NCBI GenBank assembly: GCA_023416735.1
Contig: JAEZGX010000001.1
Span: 114,439 to 178,438, forward strand
Origin: Verrucomicrobiota bacterium
GTDB lineage: Bacteria; Verrucomicrobiota; Verrucomicrobiia; Opitutales; Opitutaceae
DNA length: 64,000 nucleotides
Direction: 5' to 3'
The number at the start of each line of letters is the position of its first letter. Position 1 is the stretch's first letter. This document shows positions 7,570 to 16,737 of this stretch, piece by piece. The position numbers were made by a program, and so were the translations under genes. The notes under the pieces were generated by a model that searched no databases, was not told the origin of the DNA, and was given only the letters and a program-made list of their open reading frames with translations.

Positions 7570-8133
7570 TCACGCCGACTTCTTCCGGCCTTTCAACGAC
7601 AGCTTTGCCAAAGGTTCGATGTTCAATCCTTCACCGAGCGCCGAGATCTGCTCTGGCGTGATATTGCCGACCACATTCACGAACACCGCCTTGTCTTCCG
7701 AACGATCGATCACCGTTACCACCACGCCATCGATGCTCTCGTCTTCGCGCATCTTCACATACACCCCGACATCTTCCGCCTGCTCCGCCTCCTTCACCGT
7801 CACGAGCCTCACCCAGCCCTGCCCTTCGAGTTCGCTGCGGATCGCATCCACACGATCGGTCGTCTCCGCCTTGTTCGTTTCGTTGAAGCCTACGACGTTC
7901 ACCCGCACGTGCTTCAAGCTGCGCAGGAGCTCCGCGACTTCCGGTTCTTCCTTATCCACAAAACGCGCCGCCAGCTTGATCAGCGGAGCATGCAAGTTCA
8001 CCTCAACGAACTCGCATCCTTTCGCCGGCTTGAATTGGCCAAGATCGACATAGCCGGATTCAGCGGCACGAACACTCGTCGCCGCCAAGGCGACCGCGGA
8101 GAAAATCGAAACAAGAAAAAGACGACGTTTCAT
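7570..8133 (-). CDS. Exported DUF4252 family protein
   Basis: This 187-residue protein begins with a signal peptide, MKRRLFLVSIFSAVALAATS, and a likely cleavage after VRA. The mature part matches the DUF4252 plan: a hydrophilic first half around LRSLKHVRVNVVGFNE, and a final segment with VGNITPEQISALGEGLNIEP. I chose ATG 8133 because it starts the signal peptide; the frame continues upstream without conserved sequence. The leader is A/C-rich with no Shine-Dalgarno. It is transcribed ahead of a membrane-anchored paralogue and divergently from the YebC gene. No catalytic residues are evident, and the function is unknown. Confidence 0.85.
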   Translation of the reverse strand: MKRRLFLVSIFSAVALAATSVRAAESGYVDLGQFKPAKGCEFVEVNLHAPLIKLAARFVDKEEPEVAELLRSLKHVRVNVVGFNETNKAETTDRVDAIRSELEGQGWVRLVTVKEAEQAEDVGVYVKMREDESIDGVVVTVIDRSEDKAVFVNVVGNITPEQISALGEGLNIEPLAKLSLKGRKKSA

Positions 8134-8328
8134 AAGATGACTGGGTTGGGTTTTGGTTGTGATCCACAGCGCGATTCGCGTGGCAGATGTCTCCATCACA
8201 CGGCACGCGCCTTCAAAGTTGCACCGTCTCCAAAAATCCTCGTTTGGCCCGGCTCTTCCCGCGATCCGTAGATGCTCCGCGTTCGCGATTGCGCCCCCTT
8301 CATCGATCCTCCAGCGTCACCGGCTCCT

Positions 8329-9060
8329 ATGGGACGCCAGTGGCTTCACGCAAAACGCGCCATCGTAAACCTGAAGAAGGGCCAGATGGTCGGGAAACTC
8401 GTCAAGGAAATGACCGTCGCCGCCAAGCTCGGCGGCGCCGACATCACCGCGAATCCCCGACTTTTCGCCGCCGTCGAAAAAGCGAAGAAGGCGAGCGTCA
8501 CTCGCGACGTCATCGAGCGCGCCATCGCCAAGGGTGCCGGCACGGGCGCCGACAAAAGCTCGATGGAGCACGTGGTCTTCGAAGGCTACGCGCCGCACAA
8601 GGTGCCCGTCATCGTCGAGGTTTACACGGACAACCACCAGCGCACCGCTCCCGAGATCCGCGTCCTTTTCAAGAAGGGCGTCCTCGGCGCCGCCGGTAGC
8701 AACAAGTTCCTTTTCGACCACGTCGGCCTCGTCGAAGCCCACCACGCCGATCTCAACATCGATCGCGAAGCCGCCGCCATCGAAGCCGGCGCGAACGACT
8801 TCGAATCGCTCACGCACGATCAAAACGACGACATCCCGGCCGATCGCGCCGGCACTCGCTTCATCACCGAACGCACTGCCGTTCACGCCGTTTCCACCTG
8901 GCTCGCCCAAAACGGCTGGACCGTCGTCACCAGCGAAATCGGCTATCTCGCTAAAACTCATCCCGAACTCGACGACGCCGCTCGCGCCGAGGTCGGCGAA
9001 TTTCTCCAGGCCTTGGAAGATCACGACGACGTCCAACGCGTCTGGGCCGCAGTCAGATAG
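8329..9060 (+). CDS. YebC/TACO1 family protein
   Basis: A 243-residue member of the YebC/PmpR/TACO1 family. It starts MGRQWLHAKRA and carries the conserved block KLVKEMTVAAKLGGADITANPRL and the C-terminal acidic signature ALEDHDDVQRVW. ATG 8329 fits the family start, and the frame extends upstream to 8272 with unconserved sequence. Members have been described as transcriptional regulators. More recent work on the family points to a ribosome-associated role in relieving stalls on proline-rich stretches, in line with human TACO1 being a translational activator. The MGR-W start resembles the YeeN-type subgroup. The next gene encodes a lipoprotein with a six-proline run. Confidence 0.93.
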   Translation: MGRQWLHAKRAIVNLKKGQMVGKLVKEMTVAAKLGGADITANPRLFAAVEKAKKASVTRDVIERAIAKGAGTGADKSSMEHVVFEGYAPHKVPVIVEVYTDNHQRTAPEIRVLFKKGVLGAAGSNKFLFDHVGLVEAHHADLNIDREAAAIEAGANDFESLTHDQNDDIPADRAGTRFITERTAVHAVSTWLAQNGWTVVTSEIGYLAKTHPELDDAARAEVGEFLQALEDHDDVQRVWAAVR

Positions 9061-9168
9061 CTTCGCCTCCGATAGACAGGCGGCCTCCCCACCGCGTATT
9101 TTCTCCGTGTTCCCTTGGGGCCAGCCCCTAGGAACCGCGACTTGGCGCTTCGGCACTATGCCATCGCC

Positions 9169-9714
9169 ATGAAAATGTTAACCAAAGGACAGCAGGCCTG
9201 CGTGCTGGCTCTTCTCGCCGGTTCGCTCACCGCAGGTTGTTCCAGCACCTCTTCCAACACCACCCGCGGCGCAGCCGGCGGCGCCGCACTCGGCGCTCTC
9301 GCCGGCGCCGTCATCGGCAACAATCGCGGCAGCGGCAACGCCGCCTCCGGTGCCGCTATCGGCGCCGCGGCCGGAGCCATTGCGGGCGGCGCCCTCGGCA
9401 ATCGCAAGGATCGCCGCGAAGCGCCCCCCACGTCGTCCAGCTATTCTGGATACGACGCCAACGATCCCGCCGTCACCAATATCTACGTCGAAGGCTCCCC
9501 GCCGCCACCGCCGCCCGCCCAGTCCGAAGCGGTCACTCCGCAGCCCACTTCTAACGCGGTCTGGGTTCCCGGCTATTGGTCCTACAGCGGCCGCAATTAT
9601 ACCTGGGTGGCGGGCCATTGGGAAATTCCACCCGCCGGTTACGACTCCTTCGAACCTCCCCAATGGCGTCGTCAAGGTAATGGCTACGTTTACGTGCGCG
9701 GCCATTGGCGCTGA
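9169..9714 (+). CDS. Glycine-zipper lipoprotein with WxxGxW-type repeats
   Basis: A 181-residue protein. The start at ATG 9169 gives a lipoprotein signal ending in the lipobox LTAGC (Cys near residue 24). A glycine-zipper region rich in GAAxGALAGA-type repeats follows (about residues 32-80), then a run of six prolines. The C-terminal part is aromatic, with VWVPGYW, TWVAGHW and VYVRGHW, which matches the YXWGXW/WXXGXW repeat family. It is probably anchored in the outer membrane, where glycine zippers can oligomerise. The function of the repeats is unknown. A strong terminator follows directly. Confidence 0.88.
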   Translation: MKMLTKGQQACVLALLAGSLTAGCSSTSSNTTRGAAGGAALGALAGAVIGNNRGSGNAASGAAIGAAAGAIAGGALGNRKDRREAPPTSSSYSGYDANDPAVTNIYVEGSPPPPPPAQSEAVTPQPTSNAVWVPGYWSYSGRNYTWVAGHWEIPPAGYDSFEPPQWRRQGNGYVYVRGHWR

Positions 9715-9743
9715 ATCAAACGAGGCCGACTAATCGAAACACG

Positions 9744-9773
9744 AAAAAGCCCGCGGACTTCCGCGGGCTTTTT
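9744..9773. terminator. Bidirectional Rho-independent terminator
   Basis: A perfect 14-bp inverted repeat (aaaaagcccgcgga, a 2-base centre, then tccgcgggcttttt) has a T-run on both strands. It lies between the end of the lipoprotein gene and the end of the convergent DUF3300 gene and can serve both. Confidence 0.92.
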
Positions 9774-9792
9774 CATTCCCGACTCTTCCGAC

Positions 9793-11385
9793 TCACCGCT
9801 CCGCGCCTCGACCGCGGCCGCCATGACGCCCTCCCTCGCCGCGGTGTCCGCCTCGCATATCGCCGCTCGCGCTGCCGCCACCCGAACTCGGCGCCGAAAA
9901 CCTCGGCGCGGAACGAGCTCCCGCATCGCTCCCGATCGAAGCCCTTTGCTCCGGCGCAGGAAATCTCCGAGGCGCGGGCGCCGCTGCAACTTGGGGCGCC
10001 ACCGCGCGCGGCGCTCGTTCCGCAAAATGCCGCGGCGCTTGCCTCTGCCCAGGTTGCTGCTGCTGCACATGCCGGGTTCGCCCTTCGGGCGGTGCCCGCA
10101 ACTCACGCCGTTGCCCGATCTCCGGCCGCTGCCGCATGTCCGGTCGCTGATTGATCTGCGGACGTGGCGTAGGCGCAGTTGCATGTTGCTGCTGCCTCAG
10201 CGTTCCCGCGGGCGGCGTCCCCACCACTCGCGGCGCGTTCGGCGTAAACTCCCGCCGCTGCCCGGGCCCGCGATTGCCATCGCGTTCTCTGTCCCGCCGC
10301 CAATCGCGACGTTCTTCGTTTCGCTGCCTCACCTGCGGCGCGCCTGCCGGAGTCTGCTGGACTCCAGGATTGCGCGCACCTGCTCGCCAATTCGATCCCG
10401 CGGCAGGCGGTCCGATCTCCCGCCGCTGCTGACCATCCCGGCCGAAATGATTCCTCTGCCCGTCGCGATTTACCTGCGGCCGTGAACCATGCTCCCGCCG
10501 ATCCCAGCGCCGATTCCAATCATGTCGGGGCGCTCCATGATGCGGCGTTGGCCGGGCAATTTCCCGGCCGGGACGATTGAAGTGATTGTGAGGACTCCGA
10601 TGGTGATAATGTCGACGGTGCGACGGCGTCCACGGCTTCCAATCGTGATGGAAGCGATGATGATGCACAAAACGATGGTGCCGCCAGTCGTGGTGATGCC
10701 GCCAGTGATGGCGATAGCTCGGATTCACCACGATCACGCGCCGTCCCCAGTCGCAATCGTAACCGAGCCACCAACCCACGCCGAAACCCACGCCAAACGT
10801 AATCCACGGATCCGTCCGATAAATCACCGGACGCTCAACAAAGATAATCTCCGGATCGTAACGCGGCACATACACCACATTCGGCTGCGCCGGCACGATG
10901 CGAATGTATTCTCCCTCGGCCATCACCTCCTGCTCCGCCGTGCTCATCAACAATCCCTGCGCTTTCGCCCTCGCCCGCACGCGCTGGATCGCTGCCATCA
11001 CTTCTTCTGGTTTATCGAGATACGCGTCTCCCAATTGCCGCGTCCACGAAAGGTTCTCGTCCATCCACTTCACCACGTCCGGATAACGCGCCAACCCTTT
11101 CACGCTGTTGTCCCAGGGCTGCCCTTCGATCTGCGCCTCCGCGCCGCCTCTCTCCAAAAAACGCGCCGCCAGCACCACGTCCGAGCTCTCGATCGCCGCC
11201 GGAAGTATCAGCGCCACCAACACGTCCGGATACAACGCAATCGGCGCAACCAGTTGCTCCATCTCATCTGAAGTCGCCACCGCCGCAGCCGCCGCCGAAG
11301 TGGCCGTCGAGGTTTGGTCTTGGGCCCGAACAGCTCCGGCGATCATCACGCCGAGAGCGAAAAAGAGGCTGAGTGTGGTTTTCAT
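9793..11385 (-). CDS. DUF3300 domain protein with His/Arg/Pro/Gln-rich tail
   Basis: A 530-residue protein with a signal peptide, MKTTLSLFFALGVMIAGAVRA. Residues about 40-190 form the DUF3300 domain, recognisable by ELVAPIALYPDVLVA-like sequence (here EQLVAPIALYPDVLVALIL) and VYVPRYDPEIIF. The rest is low complexity: first a histidine- and tryptophan-rich block (HHWRHHHDWRHHRF and similar), then Gln/Arg/Pro-rich sequence. The export signal implies the cell envelope. DUF3300 has no known function, and the histidine block could bind metal, which is inference only. ATG 11385 starts the signal peptide, while the upstream extension to 11538 is unconserved. The gene ends facing the shared terminator. 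Confidence 0.85.
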   Translation of the reverse strand: MKTTLSLFFALGVMIAGAVRAQDQTSTATSAAAAAVATSDEMEQLVAPIALYPDVLVALILPAAIESSDVVLAARFLERGGAEAQIEGQPWDNSVKGLARYPDVVKWMDENLSWTRQLGDAYLDKPEEVMAAIQRVRARAKAQGLLMSTAEQEVMAEGEYIRIVPAQPNVVYVPRYDPEIIFVERPVIYRTDPWITFGVGFGVGWWLGYDCDWGRRVIVVNPSYRHHWRHHHDWRHHRFVHHHRFHHDWKPWTPSHRRHYHHRSPHNHFNRPGREIARPTPHHGAPRHDWNRRWDRREHGSRPQVNRDGQRNHFGRDGQQRREIGPPAAGSNWRAGARNPGVQQTPAGAPQVRQRNEERRDWRRDRERDGNRGPGQRREFTPNAPRVVGTPPAGTLRQQQHATAPTPRPQINQRPDMRQRPEIGQRRELRAPPEGRTRHVQQQQPGQRQAPRHFAERAPRAVAPQVAAAPAPRRFPAPEQRASIGSDAGARSAPRFSAPSSGGGSASGDMRGGHRGEGGRHGGRGRGAER

Positions 11386-11607
11386 GACTCGAAGGGGTAA
11401 CCCGGTTGATGACGCCTCCGTGGCGATATGGTGACACCCACCGCGCTTACCCTGCCACCGTTCCGTTCCCCTCGCAACTTTCCCTGACCAAAGGTCGGGC
11501 GAGCCCGCCCCCCGCGAATTGCACACGTCTCGTCCCACACTCCCATCGGAACAGCCCCACCGGCCGGCCTTACTATCCTCGACGTCACCGCGTTAGAGCG
11601 ATTCCTC

Positions 11608-12666
11608 ATGTCAGCCTCCCGCCGCATTCCTCTCTCGGCATTTCAACTTCGGCTGCTCGCCGTGGTCGCGATCGTCGTGCTCGCCGGCTTCGCGCTCGCC
11701 GCCGCACCCGCCGTGCTCGTTGCGTTCATTGGCATCATGTTCGGCGTGTTTTTCTCCGCCCTTGCCCGCGGTGTGCAAAAGCTCCTCCCGCTCGGCTACC
11801 GCGCGTCGCTCGCGATCGCGATGCTGTTGCTCCTTTTGCTCGTCGGACTGCTCACCATCTTCGTCGTTCCCCAAGCGTCCGCGCAGGCTCGCAAGCTTCG
11901 CCAGGACATCCCGGTCGCTTGGGACAAAGCCCAACAACGCATCGCCGTCACCTCCTGGGGCCGCGCCCTCATCGACACCGTTGGCGACGAATCCAAGTGG
12001 ATCCCCGAAGCCAAAACGCTCACCCGACGCGCCGCCGGTATTTTCACAACCGCCCTCGGTGCCGCCGGCGCCGCGCTCGCCGCAATCTTTCTCGGACTTT
12101 TTCTCGCGATCGAGCCCAACACCTACGCCCGCGGCGTCGTCAGCCTTTTTCCCCGTCATCGACGTCCGCGCGCCGCCGAGGTGCTCGATCAACTCGGCCG
12201 CGTGCTGCGCCGCTGGCTGGTCGCCAAATTCATCTCAATGGGCATCGTCGGGGTGCTCACCGGCATCGGCCTCTGGCTGCTCGACATCCCGCTCGCCCTG
12301 AGCCTCGCGATCTTCGCGAGTCTGCTCACCTTCATTCCCAACATCGGGCCCGTCATCGCCGCTTTGCCCGCCCTGCTTCTCGGCTTTGTCCAAGGTCCCT
12401 CGACCGCCCTCTACATCGCGCTGCTCTACATCGGCGTCCAAACCATCGAGAGCTACGGCATCACGCCGTTCATCGAACGCGAAACCGTCCTCCTTCCGCC
12501 TGCACTCACCCTCACCGCCCAACTCACGCTCGGCCTCATCGCGGGCTTCATCGGCGTAATTGTGGCCACGCCTCTTCTCGCCGTCGGCATCGTGCTCGTT
12601 CAAACTCTCTACATCCAGGACGTCCTCGGCGATTGCTCCCAATCCTCCATCGGCGACGCCAAATAG
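11608..12666 (+). CDS. AI-2E family membrane transporter
   Basis: A 352-residue polytopic inner-membrane protein of the AI-2E/PF01594 family (TqsA, YdiK and similar). Several hydrophobic segments are visible at the N-terminus (residues 15-90). After a long extracytoplasmic loop (90-160) the conserved C-terminal segment block begins, with LLTFIPNIGPVIAALPALLLG and YGITPFIERETVLLPPALTL. Family members export small molecules such as autoinducer-2 or exchange ions, and the substrate here is unknown. The gene stands alone, with the DUF3300 gene divergent upstream and uvrA convergent downstream after 24 bp. Confidence 0.9.
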   Translation: MSASRRIPLSAFQLRLLAVVAIVVLAGFALAAAPAVLVAFIGIMFGVFFSALARGVQKLLPLGYRASLAIAMLLLLLLVGLLTIFVVPQASAQARKLRQDIPVAWDKAQQRIAVTSWGRALIDTVGDESKWIPEAKTLTRRAAGIFTTALGAAGAALAAIFLGLFLAIEPNTYARGVVSLFPRHRRPRAAEVLDQLGRVLRRWLVAKFISMGIVGVLTGIGLWLLDIPLALSLAIFASLLTFIPNIGPVIAALPALLLGFVQGPSTALYIALLYIGVQTIESYGITPFIERETVLLPPALTLTAQLTLGLIAGFIGVIVATPLLAVGIVLVQTLYIQDVLGDCSQSSIGDAK

Positions 12667-12690
12667 CGCCACGTTCCCGCCGACGCTCTC

Positions 12691-15618
12691 TCAGGCAACA
12701 ATCGCCTTCGCCCCGGCCGCGCGCCACCGCCGCAACGCCTCTCCCGTCAGCGACCGTTCGCTCGTCTCAATCTCGTTTCGCGTCCCCGCAAACACGATCT
12801 CGCCGCCGTCGCGTCCTCCCCCCGGCCCGAGGTCTATGATCCAGTCCGCGAGATGGATCACATCCAAATTGTGCTCGATCACGATCACGGTGTTGCCGGC
12901 GTCGCGCAGCTTAAACAACAGGTCCATCAACTTCTGAATATCCACCCAGTGCAGCCCCGTCGTCGGCTCATCCAAGATATACAACGTCGATCCTTGCTGC
13001 CGCTTGCTCAGCTCCAACGACAACTTCAACCGCTGCGCCTCGCCGCCCGACAGCGTCGTCGCCGATTGCCCGAGCGTCAGATAACCGAGCCCCACCGCCT
13101 CCAGCGTCGCGAGCTTGTCGATCACGCGAGGGATATTGCGAAACAGCGTGATTGCCTCGCGCACCGTCATGTCGAGCACGTCCGCGATCGACTTGCCGTG
13201 AAACAAGATCTCCAGCGTCTCGCGATTGAACCTCCGCCCGCCGCAACTCGGACACGGCGCATACGCATCCGCCATGAACTGCATGTCCAACTTGATCACG
13301 CCATCGCCCTGACACCGCTCGCAGCGCCCGCCGCGCACGTTGAACGAAAATCGGCTCGCCTTGTATCCGCGCACTTTCGCCAGCGGCACCTGCGCAAACA
13401 AATCCCGCAACAGCCCCAGCAAATCCACATACGTCGCGGGATTCGACCGCGGACTCCGCCCAATCGGCTCCTGATCCACCTGCACCAGCTTCTCGAAGAA
13501 ATCCAGGTTCTCGATGTGCCGGTGCTTTCCCGGAATCGTCTTTGCGCCGTTCAACTTCCGCGCCGCCGCCGCCGCGAGCACATCGTTCACCAGTGTGCTT
13601 TTCCCCGAACCGCTCACGCCCGTCACACAGGTCAGCAGCCCGACCGGAAATCGCGCATCGACTCCGCGCAAATTATTCGCCCGCGCTTCCCGCACCGTCA
13701 GCCACGCGCCGTCCGGCTCCTTCGTCTTTGCGTCTTTCACCACGCTCAATGTCCGCGCCAAATACGGCCCGGTGCGCGATTCCTTCGCCGACAATCGCAC
13801 ACACTCCTTTGGCGTGCCTTGAAACAACAATCGCCCGCCTTCCACGCCCGCCTCCGGCCCGAGTTCGATCAACTGGTCCGCCAGCCGCATCGTGTCTTCA
13901 TCATGCTCAACGACGAGCACCGTGTTCCCGCGATCGCGCAACGCCACGAGCGTATCCAAAAGTTTCTGATTATCGTGCGGGTGCAGTCCGATGCTGGGCT
14001 CATCCAAAACATAGATCACCCCCATCAATCCCATCCCCAGTTGCGTCGCCAATCGCACGCGCTGCGCCTCGCCGCCCGACAAAGTCGAGTAATCCCGCTC
14101 GAGCGTCAGATACCCCAGCCCCGTCTCCTCCAAAAACTCCAACCGCTGCTCGATCCCTGTCACCACTTCCTTCACCGCGTCATTGCTTCCATGCTCCACC
14201 ACCGCCGCCCGCGCCACCTCATGCGCCCCTTCCACATCGAGTTCCAAAAACTCCGGGAACGTCACCTCATCCTTGAGATTTGAACCTCGGCCCTTCTCTG
14301 GATCTTGGATCCTGGGTCTTGGAGCTTTCACCCTCACCGCTCCACTCCGCGCATTCAACCGCGTCCCTTTGCACTCCGGACACTCCCCCGCGATCATGAA
14401 GGTCGTCAGCCGCGCGCGGAACCCCTCGCTATCCGTGTGCCGCCAACTGTCCTCCAGATCCGCAATCACCCCGGGAAACGTCGCCGCCTTCGCCTCCCGC
14501 ATCCGCCGCAGCTTGAACGCAAACTGACGTTCCCCCGCGCCAAACAAAATTGCCGTCCGCGTCTCCTCCGGCAGCTTTCGCCACGGCACATCCGGATCGA
14601 ACGGCAATTGCTCCGCCAGCTGCTTCAACAGCGCATTGTGTTTGATGATGAGATTCTTCCCGCCAATCCGCCACGGCTTGATCGCGCCTTCCCTGACGCT
14701 CTTCTCCGGATCCGGCACGATCAACTCCGGCACAAACTTCATCTTTCGCCCCAATCCTCCGCAGGTCGGACACGCCCCTTCCTTGTGATTGAACGAAAAA
14801 TGCCGCGGCGTCAGCCGCTCGAACACATCCCCGCAAATCTCGCACGCCAACGACTGACTCAACGCAATCTCCCGCCACGGCTCGTCCGCCTTCTTCTGCG
14901 CGAGCACGATCACGCGATCCTTCCCTTCGCGAAACGCCAGCTCCAACGAATCCGCCAGCCGGCTCCGTTGATCCGCATTCGCCACCAACCGATCGATCAC
15001 AAGATCCACCGCGATTTCCTTCGTCCCCGCCGGAATCAACTTCGGCTCATCCAGATTCTTGATCTCCCCGTCCAGCCGCACGCGTTGAAATCCCCGCTGC
15101 CGCAACCGCGGTAGTTCATCTCTCAATACACTCGGCTTCGCCCGCATCGAGGGCGCCAATAAAATCACCCGCTCGCCCGCGCACTCGGTGAGCACGCGTT
15201 GCACATTGTCGTCCAACGACCGTTGCACCACCCGCCCGCCGTCTTTCGGACACCTCTGCTCGCCCACCAACGCCCACAGCAACTGCGCATAGTCCGCGAT
15301 TTCCGTCGCCGTCGCGATCGTGCTCCGCGGCCCGCCCGCCCCCGTCCGCTGCTCGATCGCCAGCACCGGCGACAGCCCGTGAATGAAATCCACATCCGGC
15401 CGCTTCAGCTGCTCCAACACCTGCCGCGCCTGCGTCGACAGGCTCTCCATGTATTTCCGATACCCTTCCGCGTAGATCGTATCGAATGCCAGCGACGACT
15501 TCCCCGACCCGCTCGGCCCCGTGATCACCACGAGCTTCCCGCGCGGAATCCGCAGCTCGAGGTTCTTCAGATTATGCTCTCTCGCTCCTTTGATGTGAAT
15601 GTGCGTCGCGGCCTGCAT
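12691..15618 (-). CDS. uvrA: Excinuclease ABC subunit A
   Basis: UvrA recognises DNA damage in nucleotide excision repair, works as a dimer and loads UvrB. The 975-residue protein shows both ABC modules. Walker A is GPSGSGKSS near residue 35, with a second copy, GVSGSGKST, near 650. Two signature motifs LSGGEAQR and two Walker B motifs (YVLDEPSIGLH and YILDEPTTGLH) are present. Zinc-finger cysteines are seen as CEICGD...CPTCGG and CERCQG...CPSCGG. ATG 15618 fits the family start; a GTG at 15633 with an AGGGG upstream is an alternative. About 23 residues (14260-14328) between GAVRV and FPEFLEL replace the short loop seen in other UvrA proteins. They are encoded partly by a TGGATCT-type tandem repeat. 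Confidence 0.96.
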   Translation of the reverse strand: MQAATHIHIKGAREHNLKNLELRIPRGKLVVITGPSGSGKSSLAFDTIYAEGYRKYMESLSTQARQVLEQLKRPDVDFIHGLSPVLAIEQRTGAGGPRSTIATATEIADYAQLLWALVGEQRCPKDGGRVVQRSLDDNVQRVLTECAGERVILLAPSMRAKPSVLRDELPRLRQRGFQRVRLDGEIKNLDEPKLIPAGTKEIAVDLVIDRLVANADQRSRLADSLELAFREGKDRVIVLAQKKADEPWREIALSQSLACEICGDVFERLTPRHFSFNHKEGACPTCGGLGRKMKFVPELIVPDPEKSVREGAIKPWRIGGKNLIIKHNALLKQLAEQLPFDPDVPWRKLPEETRTAILFGAGERQFAFKLRRMREAKAATFPGVIADLEDSWRHTDSEGFRARLTTFMIAGECPECKGTRLNARSGAVRVKAPRPRIQDPEKGRGSNLKDEVTFPEFLELDVEGAHEVARAAVVEHGSNDAVKEVVTGIEQRLEFLEETGLGYLTLERDYSTLSGGEAQRVRLATQLGMGLMGVIYVLDEPSIGLHPHDNQKLLDTLVALRDRGNTVLVVEHDEDTMRLADQLIELGPEAGVEGGRLLFQGTPKECVRLSAKESRTGPYLARTLSVVKDAKTKEPDGAWLTVREARANNLRGVDARFPVGLLTCVTGVSGSGKSTLVNDVLAAAAARKLNGAKTIPGKHRHIENLDFFEKLVQVDQEPIGRSPRSNPATYVDLLGLLRDLFAQVPLAKVRGYKASRFSFNVRGGRCERCQGDGVIKLDMQFMADAYAPCPSCGGRRFNRETLEILFHGKSIADVLDMTVREAITLFRNIPRVIDKLATLEAVGLGYLTLGQSATTLSGGEAQRLKLSLELSKRQQGSTLYILDEPTTGLHWVDIQKLMDLLFKLRDAGNTVIVIEHNLDVIHLADWIIDLGPGGGRDGGEIVFAGTRNEIETSERSLTGEALRRWRAAGAKAIVA

Positions 15619-15746
15619 GGCTGGAACGCGCACCTTAACCGAAACCCCTAAGGATCAAAGCCGAAGTGCAAAAATTCGCCTCACGATCCCAAGACAGCGA
15701 TGCAGTGGACGTAGAACCACGCACCGCTGCTCCGTTCATGAACGCC

Positions 15747-16670
15747 TCAACGCATCAATTCCGCCAGCGGCGCCTTCACCGCCTCCGCCCAAATCTCATA
15801 CCCTTTCTCCGTCGGGTGCAGTTTATCGTGCATGATGTCTTCTGGAATCGTCCCGTCCGGCGCCAAAAACTTCTCCCCGATATCCAGGTAAAACACGTGC
15901 TTCCCGTCGTGCAGCTTCGCGATGATCGGATTCACGCCGAGCACCGTCTTCCGCATTCCATCGCCGGGATCCGCGCGCGGAAAAATCCCCAGCAACAAGA
16001 TCTTCGCCGCCGGAAAACGTTTCCTCATCTCCAGCACAATCGCGCCCACACCTTCCGCGATCTCCGCCGACGAACAATACCCGCCATTGTTCGTGCCGAT
16101 CATCAGCATGATCGCTTTCGGCTGAAAGCCCTCTCCTTCGCCATTCTGCAGTCGATGCAACACGCCTTGCGTGCTATCCCCCGAGATCCCGAAGTTCGCC
16201 ACTTTCATTCCGCCAAAATAACGATCGAACACCGCCTTCCCCGCCACCGGCGGATTCGTCACGCCCGCTTGTCCCTCGTTTCGCCAGAAGTCCGTGATCG
16301 AATCGCCCATCATCAGCAGATCGATGTCGCCTTGCTGCGCCACCGCGACATTCGCCGCGTGCTTCGCTTTGAAACCCGCGAACAATCCCGGCACCACCGC
16401 CGGATTCACCCGCGGCGGCCGCACCGCAACAAGATCCGGATACTTCGACACCACGTCCTTCGTCCGCGCATCCGCCTGCGCGAGAAACTGCTCCAGGCTG
16501 GCTTTCGCGATCGCGATCTCCTCCTCCGTCGGCCGCGCAATCGCTACTATTTCCGGCACCGGCGCCGGAGTCGGTGCCGCCGGTTGCGCGGCGCTCCCCG
16601 ACGCCGCTCCCGCCAGCAATCCGCACCAAATCAGCACCCGCCAACCAATAAAAGACTTCGAGGTATTCAC
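15747..16670 (-). CDS. Secreted SGNH/GDSL-family hydrolase
   Basis: A 307-residue protein from a GTG start (16668-16670). There is no in-frame ATG before the catalytic block, and this GTG opens a good signal peptide (NTSKSFIGWRVLIWCGLLAG, then SAAQ). A purine-rich GGGGTGGGGA lies about 10 bases upstream. SGNH motifs are block I MMGDSITDFW (nucleophile Ser), the Asn/Gly block IGTNNGGYCS, and block V HDKLHPTEKGYEIWAE with the catalytic Asp and His. It is related to platelet-activating-factor acetylhydrolase-like esterases common in Verrucomicrobiota, so it likely deacylates a carbohydrate or lipid outside the cytoplasm. It lies 67 bp after the pqiB-like gene and may be in the same transcript. 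Confidence 0.88.
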   Translation of the reverse strand: MNTSKSFIGWRVLIWCGLLAGAASGSAAQPAAPTPAPVPEIVAIARPTEEEIAIAKASLEQFLAQADARTKDVVSKYPDLVAVRPPRVNPAVVPGLFAGFKAKHAANVAVAQQGDIDLLMMGDSITDFWRNEGQAGVTNPPVAGKAVFDRYFGGMKVANFGISGDSTQGVLHRLQNGEGEGFQPKAIMLMIGTNNGGYCSSAEIAEGVGAIVLEMRKRFPAAKILLLGIFPRADPGDGMRKTVLGVNPIIAKLHDGKHVFYLDIGEKFLAPDGTIPEDIMHDKLHPTEKGYEIWAEAVKAPLAELMR

Positions 16671-16737
16671 CTCGCCGTTGTCCCCACCCCAAATCCTCAA
16701 CGCAATCCTCAAAGCCCGCGCATCCTCGCCGTTCCTT

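Noticed and set aside
12853..14283. A 476-codon + strand frame opposite uvrA
   Set aside because: It is antisense to conserved UvrA motifs and its composition (Arg, His, Gln) is that of a shadow frame.
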